Shown here piece after piece: positions 43,982 to 54,123 of a stretch of 64,000 nt of DNA. The notes beneath the pieces were generated by a model that saw only the letters and a program-made list of their open reading frames with translations, had not been told where the DNA came from and did no database searches. The first letter of the stretch is position 1. Every line of letters begins with the position of its first letter. The position numbers and the translations under genes are program-made. Source of the stretch: Proteus vulgaris (GTDB lineage Bacteria > Pseudomonadota > Gammaproteobacteria > Enterobacterales > Enterobacteriaceae); the NCBI RefSeq assembly GCF_023100685.1, contig NZ_CP090064.1, positions 372,001 through 436,000 of the forward strand. Reading direction: 5' to 3'.

Positions 43982-45631
43982 ATGGAAATTTTCTTTACTA
44001 TTTTGATTTTAATACTGGTGGTTTCAGTTTCGGGGGTTATTACAAAACTAATTCCCTTTCGTGTTCCGTTACCATTAATACAGATTGTGATAGGGGCTTT
44101 ATTGGCATGGCCTCAATTTGGTTTACATGTCACTTTTGATCCTGAATTATTCCTCGTCCTATTGATCCCTCCTTTGTTGTTTGTTGATGGTTGGAAAACG
44201 CCGACACGAGAATTTATTCAAAATGGGCGTGAGATTTTTATTCTTGTGCTTGTTTTAGTGATGGTAACTGTTGTTGGTATTGGTTATTTAATTTATTGGA
44301 TGATGCCAAGTATCCCTCTGATTTCTGCATTCGCATTAGCGGCGGTGCTTTCGCCAACGGATGCGGTAGCACTTTCTTCCATCGTTGGTAAAGGACGAAT
44401 ACCTAAGCGAATAATGGGTATTTTAGAGGGTGAAGCATTAATGAATGATGCTTCAGGTCTGGTTGCCTTGAAATTTGCGGTTGCTGTAGCAATGGGCACC
44501 ATGGTGTTTACTGTTGGGGGCGCGACACTTGAGTTCTTTAAAGTCGCTGTCGGCGGATTATTGGCCGGTATTGGCGTCACCTTGATTTACAGTAAATCTC
44601 TGCGATTAATGAGTCGCTGGAGTGGTGATGATCCTGCTACACAAATCGTCTTTATGTTATTGCTACCTTTTGCGTCCTACTTAATTGCAGAGCATATTGG
44701 TTTTTCAGGAATTTTAGCTGCTGTTGCTGCAGGTATGACTATCAGTAAATCCGGTGTAATTCGTAATGCACCACTCGCAATGCGTTTACGTGCTGATAGC
44801 GTGTGGTCAATGCTTGAATTTGTCTTTAACGGCCTTGTCTTTATTATGCTCGGCTTACAACTTCCGATTATTTGGACAAGCTCTGTTATTCAGGCCGACC
44901 TTGATCCAGAAGTCGAAGTGTGGATGTTGTTTGCTGCCGTATTTGTCATCTATTTTGCATTACTTATTTTACGTTTTACATGGTTATGGCTGATGAAAAA
45001 AATTAGCCGTATCTTTATGAGAAAACACCCACTTGATTTTGCCAATTATACAACGCGTGAACTGTGGCTTTCGTCATTTGCTGGTGTTCGTGGTGCGATT
45101 ACTCTAGCAGGTGCGCTCTCTATTCCACTCTTTTTAACTGATGGCAGTACTTTCCCTGGTCGTTATCAAATCATCTTTATCGCAGCGGGTGTTATTTTAC
45201 TGTCAATCCTTGTCGGTATTATTTCGCTTCCTTTCCTGTTGAAAGGCGTGAAAACTACGGATAAAGAAGCCGATAAAAATGAAGTTCGTTATGCGCGAAA
45301 AATTATGGCAGAAGTGGCGATTGTCAGCTTGAATAAAATGGAAGAGCGTTTAGCTGCTAGTACAGAAGAGCAACTTGATGCAGAAGAAATTAATGAAGTT
45401 GCTTCCCGGGTAACAGGCTATTTACGACGTCGTACTGCAAACCAAGATGAAATGGTTCATAACATGTTAGAAGAAGATCTTGAAAGACGTTTTCGACTAA
45501 CTGCATTACGTGCTGAACGTGGTGAGCTTTACCATTTAAGGGCTACGCGAAAAATCAGTAATGAAACACTCCAATTGTTGCTACATGAATTGGATTTAAT
45601 GGAAGCACTGTTAGTTGAGAAAGATAGTTAA
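43982..45631 (+). CDS. yjcE: CPA1-family Na+(K+)/H+ antiporter YjcE
   Basis: A 549-residue protein with about 12 hydrophobic segments, then a long cytosolic tail (about 420-549) with coiled-coil character (KMEERLAASTEEQLDAEE, HLRATRKISNETLQLLLHEL). LSPTDAVALSSIVGKGRIPK and EGEALMNDASGLVALKFAVA contain the ND pair of electroneutral exchangers, and FAGVRGAITLAGALS the conserved C-terminal helix. Same length as E. coli YjcE, and yjcE is likewise near ghxP there. Expels Na+ or K+ for H+. Confidence 0.9.
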   Translation: MEIFFTILILILVVSVSGVITKLIPFRVPLPLIQIVIGALLAWPQFGLHVTFDPELFLVLLIPPLLFVDGWKTPTREFIQNGREIFILVLVLVMVTVVGIGYLIYWMMPSIPLISAFALAAVLSPTDAVALSSIVGKGRIPKRIMGILEGEALMNDASGLVALKFAVAVAMGTMVFTVGGATLEFFKVAVGGLLAGIGVTLIYSKSLRLMSRWSGDDPATQIVFMLLLPFASYLIAEHIGFSGILAAVAAGMTISKSGVIRNAPLAMRLRADSVWSMLEFVFNGLVFIMLGLQLPIIWTSSVIQADLDPEVEVWMLFAAVFVIYFALLILRFTWLWLMKKISRIFMRKHPLDFANYTTRELWLSSFAGVRGAITLAGALSIPLFLTDGSTFPGRYQIIFIAAGVILLSILVGIISLPFLLKGVKTTDKEADKNEVRYARKIMAEVAIVSLNKMEERLAASTEEQLDAEEINEVASRVTGYLRRRTANQDEMVHNMLEEDLERRFRLTALRAERGELYHLRATRKISNETLQLLLHELDLMEALLVEKDS

Positions 45632-45633
45632 TT

Positions 45634-46506
45634 ATGTGGTTGCTCATTATTACAACACTGTTATGGGCAGCCTCTTTTAGCCTGATCGGCGAGTATCTTG
45701 CGGGTCAGGTTGATAGTTGGCTCTCTGTTTTGATCCGTGTTTCTTTAGCGGCTTTGGTCTTTTTACCTTTCTTACGTTGGAAGGGAATTCGTTTTAAGGT
45801 GATTTTGCTTTATATGAGTGTGGGAGCTTGCCAACTTGGTATCATGTATCTGTTTGTCTTCCATGCTTATAACTATTTGACCGTCGCAGAATTCTTACTA
45901 TTTACCGTATTAACACCGCTTTATGTCACGTTAATTTATGATCTATTAGAACGCCAAAAATTACGCTGGGGTTATGCATTCAGCTCCTTATTAGCCGTGT
46001 TAGGGGCCGCTATTATTCGTTATGACCATTTAAGTGATGATTTTTGGTATGGATTGTTATTAGTGCAACTTGCTAATATTTTCTTTGCTATCGGTCAGGT
46101 GGGTTATAAGCGATTAATGGAAGTACATCCAATTCCACAACATCATGCGTTTTCTTGGTTTTATCTTGGTGCTGTTGCCGTTTCACTGATTGGTGCGTTG
46201 TGTTTTGCTGATTGGCAGAAAATGCCAACAACATCGCTACAATGGGGTGTTTTATTCTGGTTAGGAATAGGGGCTTCTGGAATAGGTTATTTCATGTGGA
46301 ACTATGGTGCCACACAAGTTGATGCTGGAACCTTAGCTATTATGAATAACATGATGATTCCAGCCGGATTATTAGTTAATTTCTCTATTTGGCAACAACA
46401 TCCAAATTGGCCAAGTTTCATCATAGGCGCGAGCCTGATTGTTGCATCACTTTGGATCCATCGACGCTGGATACACCGACCTGTTTTACAAAAGGAAGAT
46501 TGTTAA
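45634..46506 (+). CDS. bioP: Biotin transporter BioP (EamA family)
   Basis: A 290-residue ten-helix EamA/DMT carrier with two internal repeats ([20 protein letters not shown] and [20 protein letters not shown]). It is very close to E. coli YigM/BioP, a high-affinity biotin importer that likewise neighbours metR. It starts 2 bp after the yjcE stop, so it may be read through from it. Its last 86 bp overlap the convergent metR 3' end. Confidence 0.9.
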   Translation: MWLLIITTLLWAASFSLIGEYLAGQVDSWLSVLIRVSLAALVFLPFLRWKGIRFKVILLYMSVGACQLGIMYLFVFHAYNYLTVAEFLLFTVLTPLYVTLIYDLLERQKLRWGYAFSSLLAVLGAAIIRYDHLSDDFWYGLLLVQLANIFFAIGQVGYKRLMEVHPIPQHHAFSWFYLGAVAVSLIGALCFADWQKMPTTSLQWGVLFWLGIGASGIGYFMWNYGATQVDAGTLAIMNNMMIPAGLLVNFSIWQQHPNWPSFIIGASLIVASLWIHRRWIHRPVLQKEDC

Positions 46507-47374
46507 CAGCGTGCTGACCTGATAAACGAATAAATTCACGAATTGCCGGTTGATGTTGCTCTCCACTACGGTTGGCTGCATATAACCGGCTCCATAATCC
46601 TTCGCCTAATGTTTTTGTCACCACTAATCCTTGTTTTTCAAAATTTTCTACTGCCCAATGAGGTAGAGCTGCGATCCCCATGCCAGCTGCAACCATTTGA
46701 ATTAACAACAATGTATTATCGACATGTTTAAAATGTGGTGTTATTCCTGCGGGTTGTAAAAAATGGCGCCACACATCAAAACGCTCTCTTTGCACAGGAT
46801 AAATAAATAAGGTTTCTGCAATTAAATCTTGTGGCTGAATATGTAATCTATTCGCGAGAGGGTGTTCAGGCGATAAAACTAGCTTAACTTCATAGTCAAA
46901 CAGCGGGGTATAATGTAAACGTGCATCATCTAAAATATCAGAGGTTAGCACTACATCTAATTCACGTTGTAGTAATGCAGGTTGTGGATCAAACGTAACC
47001 CCCGAATGGAAATCGACATTGACTTCAGGCCATGTTTGGCGATATTGCTGTAATGCGGGTGTTAACCATTGAATACAACTATGGCATTCAATCGCAATAT
47101 TTAAATTTGAACTCCCCGGCTCATTACATGCTTCAATCGCTCTGCGTACGATAGGCAGAACTTCTTCGGCTAATTTGACCAACACTTCACCTTGTGAGGT
47201 AAAACGCAGTGGTTGGCTTTTACGCACAAAAATTCGATAACCCAGACGATGTTCTAATTCACTAAATTGATGTGAAAGAGCCGACTGTGTTTGATGTAGT
47301 TGATTTGCTGCGTTAGCAAGAGATCCAGTGTGCTTTAGTGCCAATATCGTTTTTAAGTGTTTTATTTCTATCAT
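46421..47374 (-). CDS. metR: LysR-type activator MetR
   Basis: A 317-residue LysR-family protein, the same length as E. coli MetR. The HTH is [20 protein letters not shown] (about 18-37), and [16 protein letters not shown] and [11 protein letters not shown] line the homocysteine-binding domain. It activates metE and represses itself. It diverges from metE across 106 bp that carry MetJ-type boxes. The 86-bp tail overlap with bioP is real since both proteins have full family length. Confidence 0.95.
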   Translation of the reverse strand: MIEIKHLKTILALKHTGSLANAANQLHQTQSALSHQFSELEHRLGYRIFVRKSQPLRFTSQGEVLVKLAEEVLPIVRRAIEACNEPGSSNLNIAIECHSCIQWLTPALQQYRQTWPEVNVDFHSGVTFDPQPALLQRELDVVLTSDILDDARLHYTPLFDYEVKLVLSPEHPLANRLHIQPQDLIAETLFIYPVQRERFDVWRHFLQPAGITPHFKHVDNTLLLIQMVAAGMGIAALPHWAVENFEKQGLVVTKTLGEGLWSRLYAANRSGEQHQPAIREFIRLSGQHAVNNLPFVKQVGVSSVDGSKVMQQSGSRL

Positions 47375-47446
47375 GAGAAACCTTCATGTTGTTGATGAAA
47401 AATTTGCGCTTGTGATTTATACACTACCTGTAGATTATGGATGTGT

Positions 47447-47462
47447 AAACATCTAGACGGCT
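47447..47462. promoter_or_regulatory. Tandem met boxes (MetJ operator) in metR-metE region
   Basis: AAACATCT (6/8 to AGACGTCT) is directly followed by AGACGGCT (7/8), two adjacent 8-bp met boxes 18 bp before metE. MetJ with S-adenosylmethionine would repress here. A TGAA-type MetR half-site lies nearby at about 47394, less certain. Confidence 0.65.
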
Positions 47463-47480
47463 AAAAACAGGATTTTAATT

Positions 47481-49754
47481 ATGACAATTCGCAATCACAC
47501 ACTGGGTTTCCCTCGTATTGGCTTAGATAGAGAGCTAAAAAAGGCACAAGAAAATTATTGGGCAGGTAAGATTTCACAAAAAGAACTTATTGCAGTGGGT
47601 AAAGAACTTCGTGCTCGTCACTGGCAACAACAAGCAGATGCAGGTGTGGAATTATTACCTGTTGGTGATTTTGCTTGGTATGACCAAGTATTAGGAACAA
47701 GTTTATTGTTAGGTAACGTGCCACCTCGTCATCGTAATGAAGATGGCTCATTAGATCTTGATACATTATTTAGAGTTGCGCGTGGTAGAGCGCCAACGGG
47801 TAAGCCTGCCGCTGCATCTGAAATGACGAAATGGTTTAATACTAACTATCACTATATCGTACCGGAATTCCAACAAGGTCAATCATTTACCTTTGCATGG
47901 AAAGAGTTATTAGATGAAGTAGATGAAGCATTAGCTCTTGGTCATAAAATAAAACCAGTGTTACTGGGGCCGGTGACTTATCTTTGGTTAGGCAAAGTGA
48001 AAGGGCCTGAATTTGATCGATTAACGCTTTTAAAAGAAATTCTTCCTATCTATCAACAAGTTATTAATGAATTAAAAGAGAAAGGTATTGAGTGGGTACA
48101 AATTGATGAGCCTGCATTGGTATTGGATTTACCAATTGAATGGCAAAACGCATACCAAACTGCTTATCAAACATTAGCGGGGCAGGTTAAATTACTGCTG
48201 ACAACTTATTTTGATGGTATTTCTCATCATCTTGATATTATTAAGAACTTACCTATTAATGGGCTTCATGTTGATCTTTCAGCAGGTCAGGATGATTTGC
48301 AACATTTACATCAAACATTACCCAAAGATTGGGTGCTGTCATTAGGTGTTATTAATGGCCGTAATGTTTGGAAAGCTGATTTGAGCACTCGTTATCAGCA
48401 AGTCATTGCGCTAAAAGGTAAACGTCCATTATGGATCGGAACTTCATGTTCATTACTGCATAGCCCAATTGATTTAAAGGCAGAAACTAAACTTGATGAT
48501 GAAGTAAAAAGTTGGTTTGCTTTTGCTGTTCAAAAATGTGAAGAAGTGGCTTTGTTGACTCAGGCACTAAATGCGTCCGAAGGCGAGTATGATGATCAAT
48601 TGGCACAATACAGTGCCCCAATTCGCCAACGCCAACATTCTACACGTGTGCATAATGCTAAAGTGGCAGCTCGTTTAGAGGCGATTAAAGTGCAAGACAG
48701 TGAAAGAAATTCACCTTATACCCAACGTGCAGAAGTTCAACGTGCTCGGTTTAATCTGCCACTATGGCCAACCACGACCATTGGCTCATTTCCTCAAACC
48801 ACTGAAATTCGTACTGTACGCCTTGATTTCAAAAAAGGAAATATTGATACAGTAGCTTATCGCAAAAACATTAGTGAACATATTAAGCAAGCGATAACGG
48901 AGCAAGAAAACCTAGGACTTGATGTATTAGTGCATGGTGAAGCTGAACGTAACGACATGGTGGAGTATTTCGGTGAGCACTTTGATGGCTATGTCTTTAC
49001 ACAGAATGGGTGGGTACAAAGTTATGGCTCACGTTGTGTAAAACCACCAGTGATTATTGGCGATATTAGTCGTCCAAAAGCGATTACTGTGGATTGGGCA
49101 ACTTACGCACAATCATTAACTGAAAAGCCAGTTAAAGGAATGTTAACAGGGCCAGTGACAATTTTATGTTGGTCGTTCCCTCGTGAAGATGTGACGCGTG
49201 AAACCATTGCAAAACAGATTGCGTTAGCACTGCGTGATGAAGTCAATGATTTACAAAAAGCGGGTATAGGTATCATCCAAATAGATGAACCAGCCTTACG
49301 TGAAGGATTACCACTGCGTCGTGATGAATGGCAAGCTTATCTTGATTGGGCCGTTGATGCCTTTAAATTAAGTGCCGCTGTCGCTGATGATGAAACGCAA
49401 ATTCACACGCATATGTGTTATTGCGAGTTTAACGACATCATGGATTCTATTGCAGCACTGGATGCGGATGTGATTACTATCGAAACTTCACGTTCAGATA
49501 TGGAGCTTTTAGAAGCCTTTGAACACTTTGATTACCCAAATGAAATTGGGCCTGGTGTTTATGATATTCACTCGCCTAACGTGCCAAATGTAGAATGGAT
49601 TGTGGGATTATTAAGAAAAGCGCAATCACGTATTCCAGCAGAGCGTTTATGGGTGAACCCAGATTGTGGATTAAAAACACGAGGCTGGACTGAAACACGC
49701 GCAGCATTAGCGAATATGGTGGAAGCCGCTAAATATTTACGCCAGAACGCATAA
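47481..49754 (+). CDS. metE: Cobalamin-independent methionine synthase
   Basis: A 757-residue two-barrel enzyme transferring methyl from methyltetrahydropteroyl-triglutamate to homocysteine. The N-terminal barrel begins [20 protein letters not shown]; the C-terminal barrel has [14 protein letters not shown], the zinc ligands in [11 protein letters not shown] (His, Cys) and [11 protein letters not shown] (Cys). Length is as in E. coli (753). Strong start with CAGGA. Controlled by MetR and MetJ from the upstream divergent region. Confidence 0.97.
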   Translation: MTIRNHTLGFPRIGLDRELKKAQENYWAGKISQKELIAVGKELRARHWQQQADAGVELLPVGDFAWYDQVLGTSLLLGNVPPRHRNEDGSLDLDTLFRVARGRAPTGKPAAASEMTKWFNTNYHYIVPEFQQGQSFTFAWKELLDEVDEALALGHKIKPVLLGPVTYLWLGKVKGPEFDRLTLLKEILPIYQQVINELKEKGIEWVQIDEPALVLDLPIEWQNAYQTAYQTLAGQVKLLLTTYFDGISHHLDIIKNLPINGLHVDLSAGQDDLQHLHQTLPKDWVLSLGVINGRNVWKADLSTRYQQVIALKGKRPLWIGTSCSLLHSPIDLKAETKLDDEVKSWFAFAVQKCEEVALLTQALNASEGEYDDQLAQYSAPIRQRQHSTRVHNAKVAARLEAIKVQDSERNSPYTQRAEVQRARFNLPLWPTTTIGSFPQTTEIRTVRLDFKKGNIDTVAYRKNISEHIKQAITEQENLGLDVLVHGEAERNDMVEYFGEHFDGYVFTQNGWVQSYGSRCVKPPVIIGDISRPKAITVDWATYAQSLTEKPVKGMLTGPVTILCWSFPREDVTRETIAKQIALALRDEVNDLQKAGIGIIQIDEPALREGLPLRRDEWQAYLDWAVDAFKLSAAVADDETQIHTHMCYCEFNDIMDSIAALDADVITIETSRSDMELLEAFEHFDYPNEIGPGVYDIHSPNVPNVEWIVGLLRKAQSRIPAERLWVNPDCGLKTRGWTETRAALANMVEAAKYLRQNA

Positions 49755-49769
49755 TAAAATAATTACTTG

Positions 49770-49836
49770 TTAGCCTGCTATTTTTGAATGGTTACTTTGA
49801 TAAAAAGTCACATCATTAAAATAGCAGGCTAATTTT
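49770..49836 (+). terminator. Long-stem hairpin after metE
   Basis: TTAGCCTGCTATTTT and AAAATAGCAGGCTAA form a perfect 15-bp stem with an inner ACTTT/AAAGT hairpin, followed by TTTTATAT. It probably ends the metE transcript. Confidence 0.7.
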
Positions 49837-49929
49837 ATATAAATAAAAAAGAGCATTAATTAAAACTCGGAGCAAATCTTATTATTGATATTCTAGAGAG
49901 TTGTTATACTGCGAGAACTCGCTAATTTT

Positions 49930-50757
49930 ATGGATATAATTATTGTGCAAACTAGCATTAAACTTTCGGATAAAGTATTAGATGCTTTTCCAACTCGACC
50001 TTTGACATTGGTTCCACTAAGAGGAGATGGTGGACTATTCCGCACCTTATTTTTAGTGGTTGTGATGTTAGCATTGACTGTATTTAGTGCATATCAAATC
50101 CCTAATATTCTTTATGATTATAAAATCAGTGAGAATGCGGTTCCTATTAATGCTACAGTAAAAGGCTCTTGTCGATCACAACTCTTTGTTTTAACTAACT
50201 GTAGTGTTGATTTGCGTTATAAAGGTAATGAGGTTTCACGTAATTTTACCTTTTTAGATTTAGGTTCAAAGGATGTACTTGTTGAACCCGTTGCTGATGC
50301 AAATGATCTTAGCAAAATGACCGTTGATGTAGCGATAGATAATATTTGGCTTCGCCTAATTAGTACGGTTATTTTTATCGGCTTATTTGGGATTAGTGTG
50401 ATCTTTTTTATTTATCGTCAAATATTGACGAGTAAAGTGAGAAAAGCCTTATTATCAGTGGGAACTCAACCGCTAAAATTAATAGCGATCCCAGCAAAAA
50501 TGGTTGTGAGTAATAAGCAATTTATTGCAACTTATCATCTTAATTTAGACGGTAAAGATATTCGTATTGCTTATTCAGGAAATAAAAAAACACCGCCTAT
50601 TGTAATTGAAAAAGATGGAAATACTTATGTATTAGCCGTTTATTCGCCACAACAGAATATCCCTTATGCTTTGGATGTGCCTTTAGAGCGTATTCAAGCA
50701 ACGCCAGAAGAGAAGCAACGTTTTCATGACGCGTTAATTGAAGAAGGTTTGCTGTAA
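49930..50757 (+). CDS. Uncharacterised two-helix inner-membrane protein
   Basis: 275 residues, family not recognised. Hydrophobic helices lie at about 38-60 (LFLVVVMLALTVFSAYQI) and 141-163 (LISTVIFIGLFGISVIFFIY). Between them is a periplasmic segment of about 80 residues with a cysteine pair (C76 and C86, SCRSQLFVLTNCSVDL) that could form a disulfide. The C-terminal about 110 residues are cytosolic and polar. The loop plan is like DUF3592-type proteins, but no motif proves it. Monocistronic between metE and yidB. The ribosome site is weak; GTG 49945 is an alternative start. Confidence 0.7.
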   Translation: MDIIIVQTSIKLSDKVLDAFPTRPLTLVPLRGDGGLFRTLFLVVVMLALTVFSAYQIPNILYDYKISENAVPINATVKGSCRSQLFVLTNCSVDLRYKGNEVSRNFTFLDLGSKDVLVEPVADANDLSKMTVDVAIDNIWLRLISTVIFIGLFGISVIFFIYRQILTSKVRKALLSVGTQPLKLIAIPAKMVVSNKQFIATYHLNLDGKDIRIAYSGNKKTPPIVIEKDGNTYVLAVYSPQQNIPYALDVPLERIQATPEEKQRFHDALIEEGLL

Positions 50758-50849
50758 TCAATTTTGATTATTAAGAATGTGATGCGTTTTCTCTTATGGG
50801 GTGTAAGGGAAAACGCATTAAATAAGTACGATTAAAACAGTTTGTTTAT

Positions 50850-51242
50850 TTAACCACCAAAAATCTTCGCTTTTAGAATATCCATCCCCGCACTGACTAA
50901 ATCTAAATCTTTAGGTACCACTCCATCTGGTGTCACTTTATTAATTAATTTAGGGAGATATTGTGCTGCCATTTCAGAGGCTTCAGTTGCACTTAAATTA
51001 ATCTTTGACGCAAGTTCATTAATAACAGGTGATGAGAAAACAGTTACGATTTGTTCAGCACTGATAGGTAAATTTGTATTTGTACTTATCCAAGATTGGA
51101 TCAGCTCACTTAAACCCGCTGTATCAAATTGCTTTATTAAGCCTTCAATGCCACCTTGAGACTCAACCCAGTCGAGGACAGTTTTGTATTGATTGATTTT
51201 TTCGCCACCCAATAGGCTTGCAATTTGGTTAAATAAGCTCAT
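50850..51242 (-). CDS. yidB: YidB-like DUF937 protein
   Basis: A 130-residue soluble protein. YKTVLDWVESQGGIEGLIKQ and AGLSELIQSWISTNTN, then LVSAGMDILKAKIFG at the end, match E. coli YidB in order and length (132). Function unknown; the family is small, glycine-rich and cytosolic. ATG 51242 is placed 5 nt after AGGAG; the GTG two codons upstream overlaps that ribosome site. Confidence 0.85.
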   Translation of the reverse strand: MSLFNQIASLLGGEKINQYKTVLDWVESQGGIEGLIKQFDTAGLSELIQSWISTNTNLPISAEQIVTVFSSPVINELASKINLSATEASEMAAQYLPKLINKVTPDGVVPKDLDLVSAGMDILKAKIFGG

Positions 51243-51308
51243 GTTCACTCCTGTGACAAGGTGTTTGTCACATTAAGATGTTTGTTTTAAGGGCGGGTAG
51301 TGTACGCG

Positions 51309-51468
51309 TTATATTCGTCATACTTCAAGCTTCTCGTCATACTTCAAGTTGTAACATTCACTCACACTAGTCGCCTAGCTACATCTTGAATTATTTAGAG
51401 TATATGTTTGCTAGGGTATGTTTATTTGTATTAGTTAACGGCATTTTGAATTATTTAGAGTATATGTG
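51309..51468. repeat. Nested palindromic intergenic repeat with duplicated ends
   Basis: The left end CGTCATACTTCAAG occurs twice (about 51317-51330 and 51334-51347) and the right end TTGAATTATTTAGAGTATAT twice (about 51386-51405 and 51446-51465). Left and right ends are partly inverted to each other (ACTTCAAG against CTTGAATT). TCGTCATACTTCAAGTTG is, from memory, the end of an enterobacterial intergenic MITE-like repeat. The centre is short and degenerate. It sits between yidB and udp. Confidence 0.6.
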
Positions 51469-51584
51469 CATCAAGGTATTTGTGTCGTCTATACTGATAA
51501 ATGAAATGTTTATTTTAGTGAATGATTGAAGTAAGCGAATATTGATAATGTATTCGCTGAAAATGTATTTCGAACGTTATATTT

Positions 51585-51600
51585 CGTGATGATAATCACA
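51585..51600 (+). promoter_or_regulatory. CRP site upstream of udp
   Basis: CGTGATGATAATCACA matches TGTGA-N6-TCACA at 9 of 10 fixed bases, 127 bp before udp. E. coli udp is controlled by CRP and CytR, so a site here is expected. Confidence 0.7.
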
Positions 51601-51726
51601 ATTTTATGAAATTGTTACTTTGTTTGGCACCTTGTAGGTGATATTGGTCACTAAAAAGGTCTGTAAAGCTGATAAAGTAAGTCTTAATTTAATGATCATT
51701 GGTTTTGTCCCATTGAGGAGTCCGAT

Positions 51727-52485
51727 ATGTCTGATGTATTTCACTTAGGTTTAACCAAAAATGACCTACAGGGTGCCACTTTAGCAATTGTTCCAGGTGA
51801 TCCTAAGCGTGTTGAAAAAATTGCAAAATTAATGGATAACCCTGTCCATCTGGCTTCTTTACGTGAATACACGTCATGGCGTGGTGAAATTGATGGCAAA
51901 GCTGTCATTGTTTGCTCAACAGGTATCGGTGGTCCATCTACCTCTATCGCAGTTGAAGAATTAGCACAATTAGGTATTCGTACTTTCTTGCGTATTGGTA
52001 CAACAGGTGCAATTCAAGAACATATCAACGTAGGTGATATTCTTGTGACGACTGCTGCAGTTCGTTTAGATGGCGCAAGCTTACATTTTGCACCAATGGA
52101 ATTCCCTGCTGTTTCTGATTTTGAATGTATGAACGCACTGTACAAAGCTGCTAAAGACAATGGCTCAACTGTACACGTAGGTGTAACTGCGTCTTCTGAT
52201 ACATTCTATCCAGGACAAGAACGTTACGACACTTATACAGGCCGTGTCGTTCGCCGTTTCAAAGGCTCTATGAAAGAGTGGCAAGAAATGGGTGTAATGA
52301 ACTATGAAATGGAATCTGCAACATTACTAACAATGTGTGCAAGCCAAGGTTTACGTGCAGGTATGGTTGCGGGTGTTATCGTAAACCGTACTCAGCAAGA
52401 AATTCCAGATGCAGAATTACTGAAGAAAACAGAAAATAATGCACTTGGTATCGTTATTGAAGCAGCTCGTATTTTAATGAAGTAA
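51727..52485 (+). CDS. udp: Uridine phosphorylase
   Basis: A 252-residue nucleoside phosphorylase that splits uridine to uracil and ribose-1-phosphate. [13 protein letters not shown] and [16 protein letters not shown] (phosphate site), [10 protein letters not shown] and [13 protein letters not shown] (ribose Glu-Met-Glu motif) are present. Length equals E. coli Udp (253). GAGG precedes the start, CRP site upstream, strong terminator after. The rest of the 478-bp upstream region holds the nested repeat described separately. Confidence 0.97.
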   Translation: MSDVFHLGLTKNDLQGATLAIVPGDPKRVEKIAKLMDNPVHLASLREYTSWRGEIDGKAVIVCSTGIGGPSTSIAVEELAQLGIRTFLRIGTTGAIQEHINVGDILVTTAAVRLDGASLHFAPMEFPAVSDFECMNALYKAAKDNGSTVHVGVTASSDTFYPGQERYDTYTGRVVRRFKGSMKEWQEMGVMNYEMESATLLTMCASQGLRAGMVAGVIVNRTQQEIPDAELLKKTENNALGIVIEAARILMK

Positions 52486-52505
52486 GCGTTTTCAATTGAA
52501 TGCTA

Positions 52506-52540
52506 AAGCCCTTAATACAAAAGTATTAAGGGCTTTTTTT
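52506..52540 (+). terminator. Terminator after udp
   Basis: AAGCCCTTAATAC pairs exactly with GTATTAAGGGCTT around AAAA, followed by TTTTTT. Confidence 0.95.
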
Positions 52541-52637
52541 GTATGGTAATTCATCACGTTAATATGACATGACAACAGAAGATGATTTCTGTTAAGGTCT
52601 TTAAGAATTTAACAACATAATAATGAGAAGAGGCGTT

Positions 52638-53420
52638 ATGACTGATATCTTACAAACACATCCTTCGGTATTGCCTTTAGTTGGTGGGATCAACTTTCGT
52701 GATTTAGGTGGAAAAAAATTAAGTAATGGTGGTGTTATTAAACCTGGAATGCTCTTTCGCTCAGGATCACTGGATAGATTAACCCATACAGATCAATCTC
52801 TTCTCATCGATAGAAATCTTTTTCAAATCATTGATTATCGTGACGCAGGCGAAATTATTGATAAACCAGATCGGGTTTGGGAAGGTGCTCAATATTATCA
52901 CGCACCTGCAAATCCATTATCAAAAGAAGTCTCCGCTAATCTTGAAAAATTGACACCTGAAATATTAGAGCAATTTGATGCCAAAGCATTTATGTTTCAG
53001 CTATATAAATTATTACCTATCAATAATCCCGCATATAAACAACTGGCTACGCTATTAAAGCAACCTGAAAAAGGGGGCGTAGTGCAACATTGTGCAGTAG
53101 GTAAAGATAGAACAGGCGTTGGTTCTGCATTAGTCTTGTTTGCATTAGGTGCTTCTTTAGATGTGGTGATGGAAGACTATCTACTGACTAATGAAACATT
53201 GGCACCTTATCGTGCTTACCTTCTAGAAGAACATGCTAAGACCATGAGTGAAAATATTGTTGATAAATTTGCTTATGTTTATTCCGTACAAGAAGAATTT
53301 CTACAAACGGCGTTAACCAGTATTAATCATCATTATGGTAATGTGGATACTTGGCTAGAGAAAGATATCGGTTTAGATGCTTCTAGCCGAGATGCCTTAC
53401 AAAATTATTTTCTTGAATAA
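52638..53420 (+). CDS. Protein-tyrosine phosphatase family protein
   Basis: About 260 residues with the P-loop HCAVGKDRTGVG (catalytic Cys, Arg) of the Y_phosphatase3 group, and the N-terminal NFRDLGGKKLSNGGVIKPGML and LFRSGSLDRL typical of it. YRDAGEI provides the general-acid region. Members dephosphorylate phosphotyrosine, phosphoinositides or sugars; the substrate is unknown. ATG 52638 follows AGAGG; ATG 52623 lacks a ribosome site. It separates udp from rmuC, which adjoin in E. coli. Confidence 0.82.
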   Translation: MTDILQTHPSVLPLVGGINFRDLGGKKLSNGGVIKPGMLFRSGSLDRLTHTDQSLLIDRNLFQIIDYRDAGEIIDKPDRVWEGAQYYHAPANPLSKEVSANLEKLTPEILEQFDAKAFMFQLYKLLPINNPAYKQLATLLKQPEKGGVVQHCAVGKDRTGVGSALVLFALGASLDVVMEDYLLTNETLAPYRAYLLEEHAKTMSENIVDKFAYVYSVQEEFLQTALTSINHHYGNVDTWLEKDIGLDASSRDALQNYFLE

Positions 53421-53490
53421 TAAAGTGATTTATATTCGGTTAATCAGTCTGTTTTATTTTACTTAGGTTAACCGATTTAAGGCCTCTATT

Positions 53491-54021
53491 TTGACAGTAC
53501 AAGATATCATTCATACCATTACTCTCTTTGTAAAAGAGCACGAAATTTGGGCTATTCCTATCGTGTTCTTTCTTGCTTTTGGTGAATCACTTGCTTTTAT
53601 CTCTTTGCTGATCCCCGCAACGGTTATTTTATTGGGATTAGGGGCTTTAATTGGTGAAAGTGGCTTATTTTTTTGGCCGATTTGGCTTGCTGCTGCATTA
53701 GGCGCTTTTTTCGGAGATTGGGTCTCATACTGGGTAGGTTTTCACTATAAAGAGGGCGTGAGAAACTTATGGCCAATTTCGCGCTCACCACAAACGCTTG
53801 TTAGAGGTCATCAATTTTTTAATCGTTGGGGGATCTGGGGCGTATTTATTGGGCGTTTTTTTGGACCTTTTCGTGCGATTGTTCCATTAGTTGCGGGCAT
53901 TTGTGCAATGCCACAGCGTTATTTTCAAATTGCTAATTTAACATCAGCCATGATCTGGGCATTTGGTATTTTGGCGCCCGGTGCCTTTGGTTTGCAATGG
54001 CTTGCGAAATGGGTGGGATAA
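53491..54021 (+). CDS. DedA-family membrane protein
   Basis: A 176-residue membrane protein. FFLAFGESLAFISLLIPATV is the N-terminal DedA motif (E in helix 1), GAFFGDWVSYWVGFHYKEG the re-entrant helix, and FIGRFFGPFRAIVPLVAGI the motif with two arginines needed in E. coli YqjA/YghB. It acts in envelope lipid or proton homeostasis. The start is TTG 53491 with AAGG upstream; no ATG lies near the conserved start. It is 70 bp after the phosphatase gene. Confidence 0.85.
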   Translation: MTVQDIIHTITLFVKEHEIWAIPIVFFLAFGESLAFISLLIPATVILLGLGALIGESGLFFWPIWLAAALGAFFGDWVSYWVGFHYKEGVRNLWPISRSPQTLVRGHQFFNRWGIWGVFIGRFFGPFRAIVPLVAGICAMPQRYFQIANLTSAMIWAFGILAPGAFGLQWLAKWVG

Positions 54022-54123
54022 CTGCGTCCTTTATCGCAAATCAAGTCACGATGTAAATTGTTGCTAGACAATATTACCTATGCGTTTTAACTTAGCCCGC
54101 TGGAAAGTAAAAAGGTCACTTTA

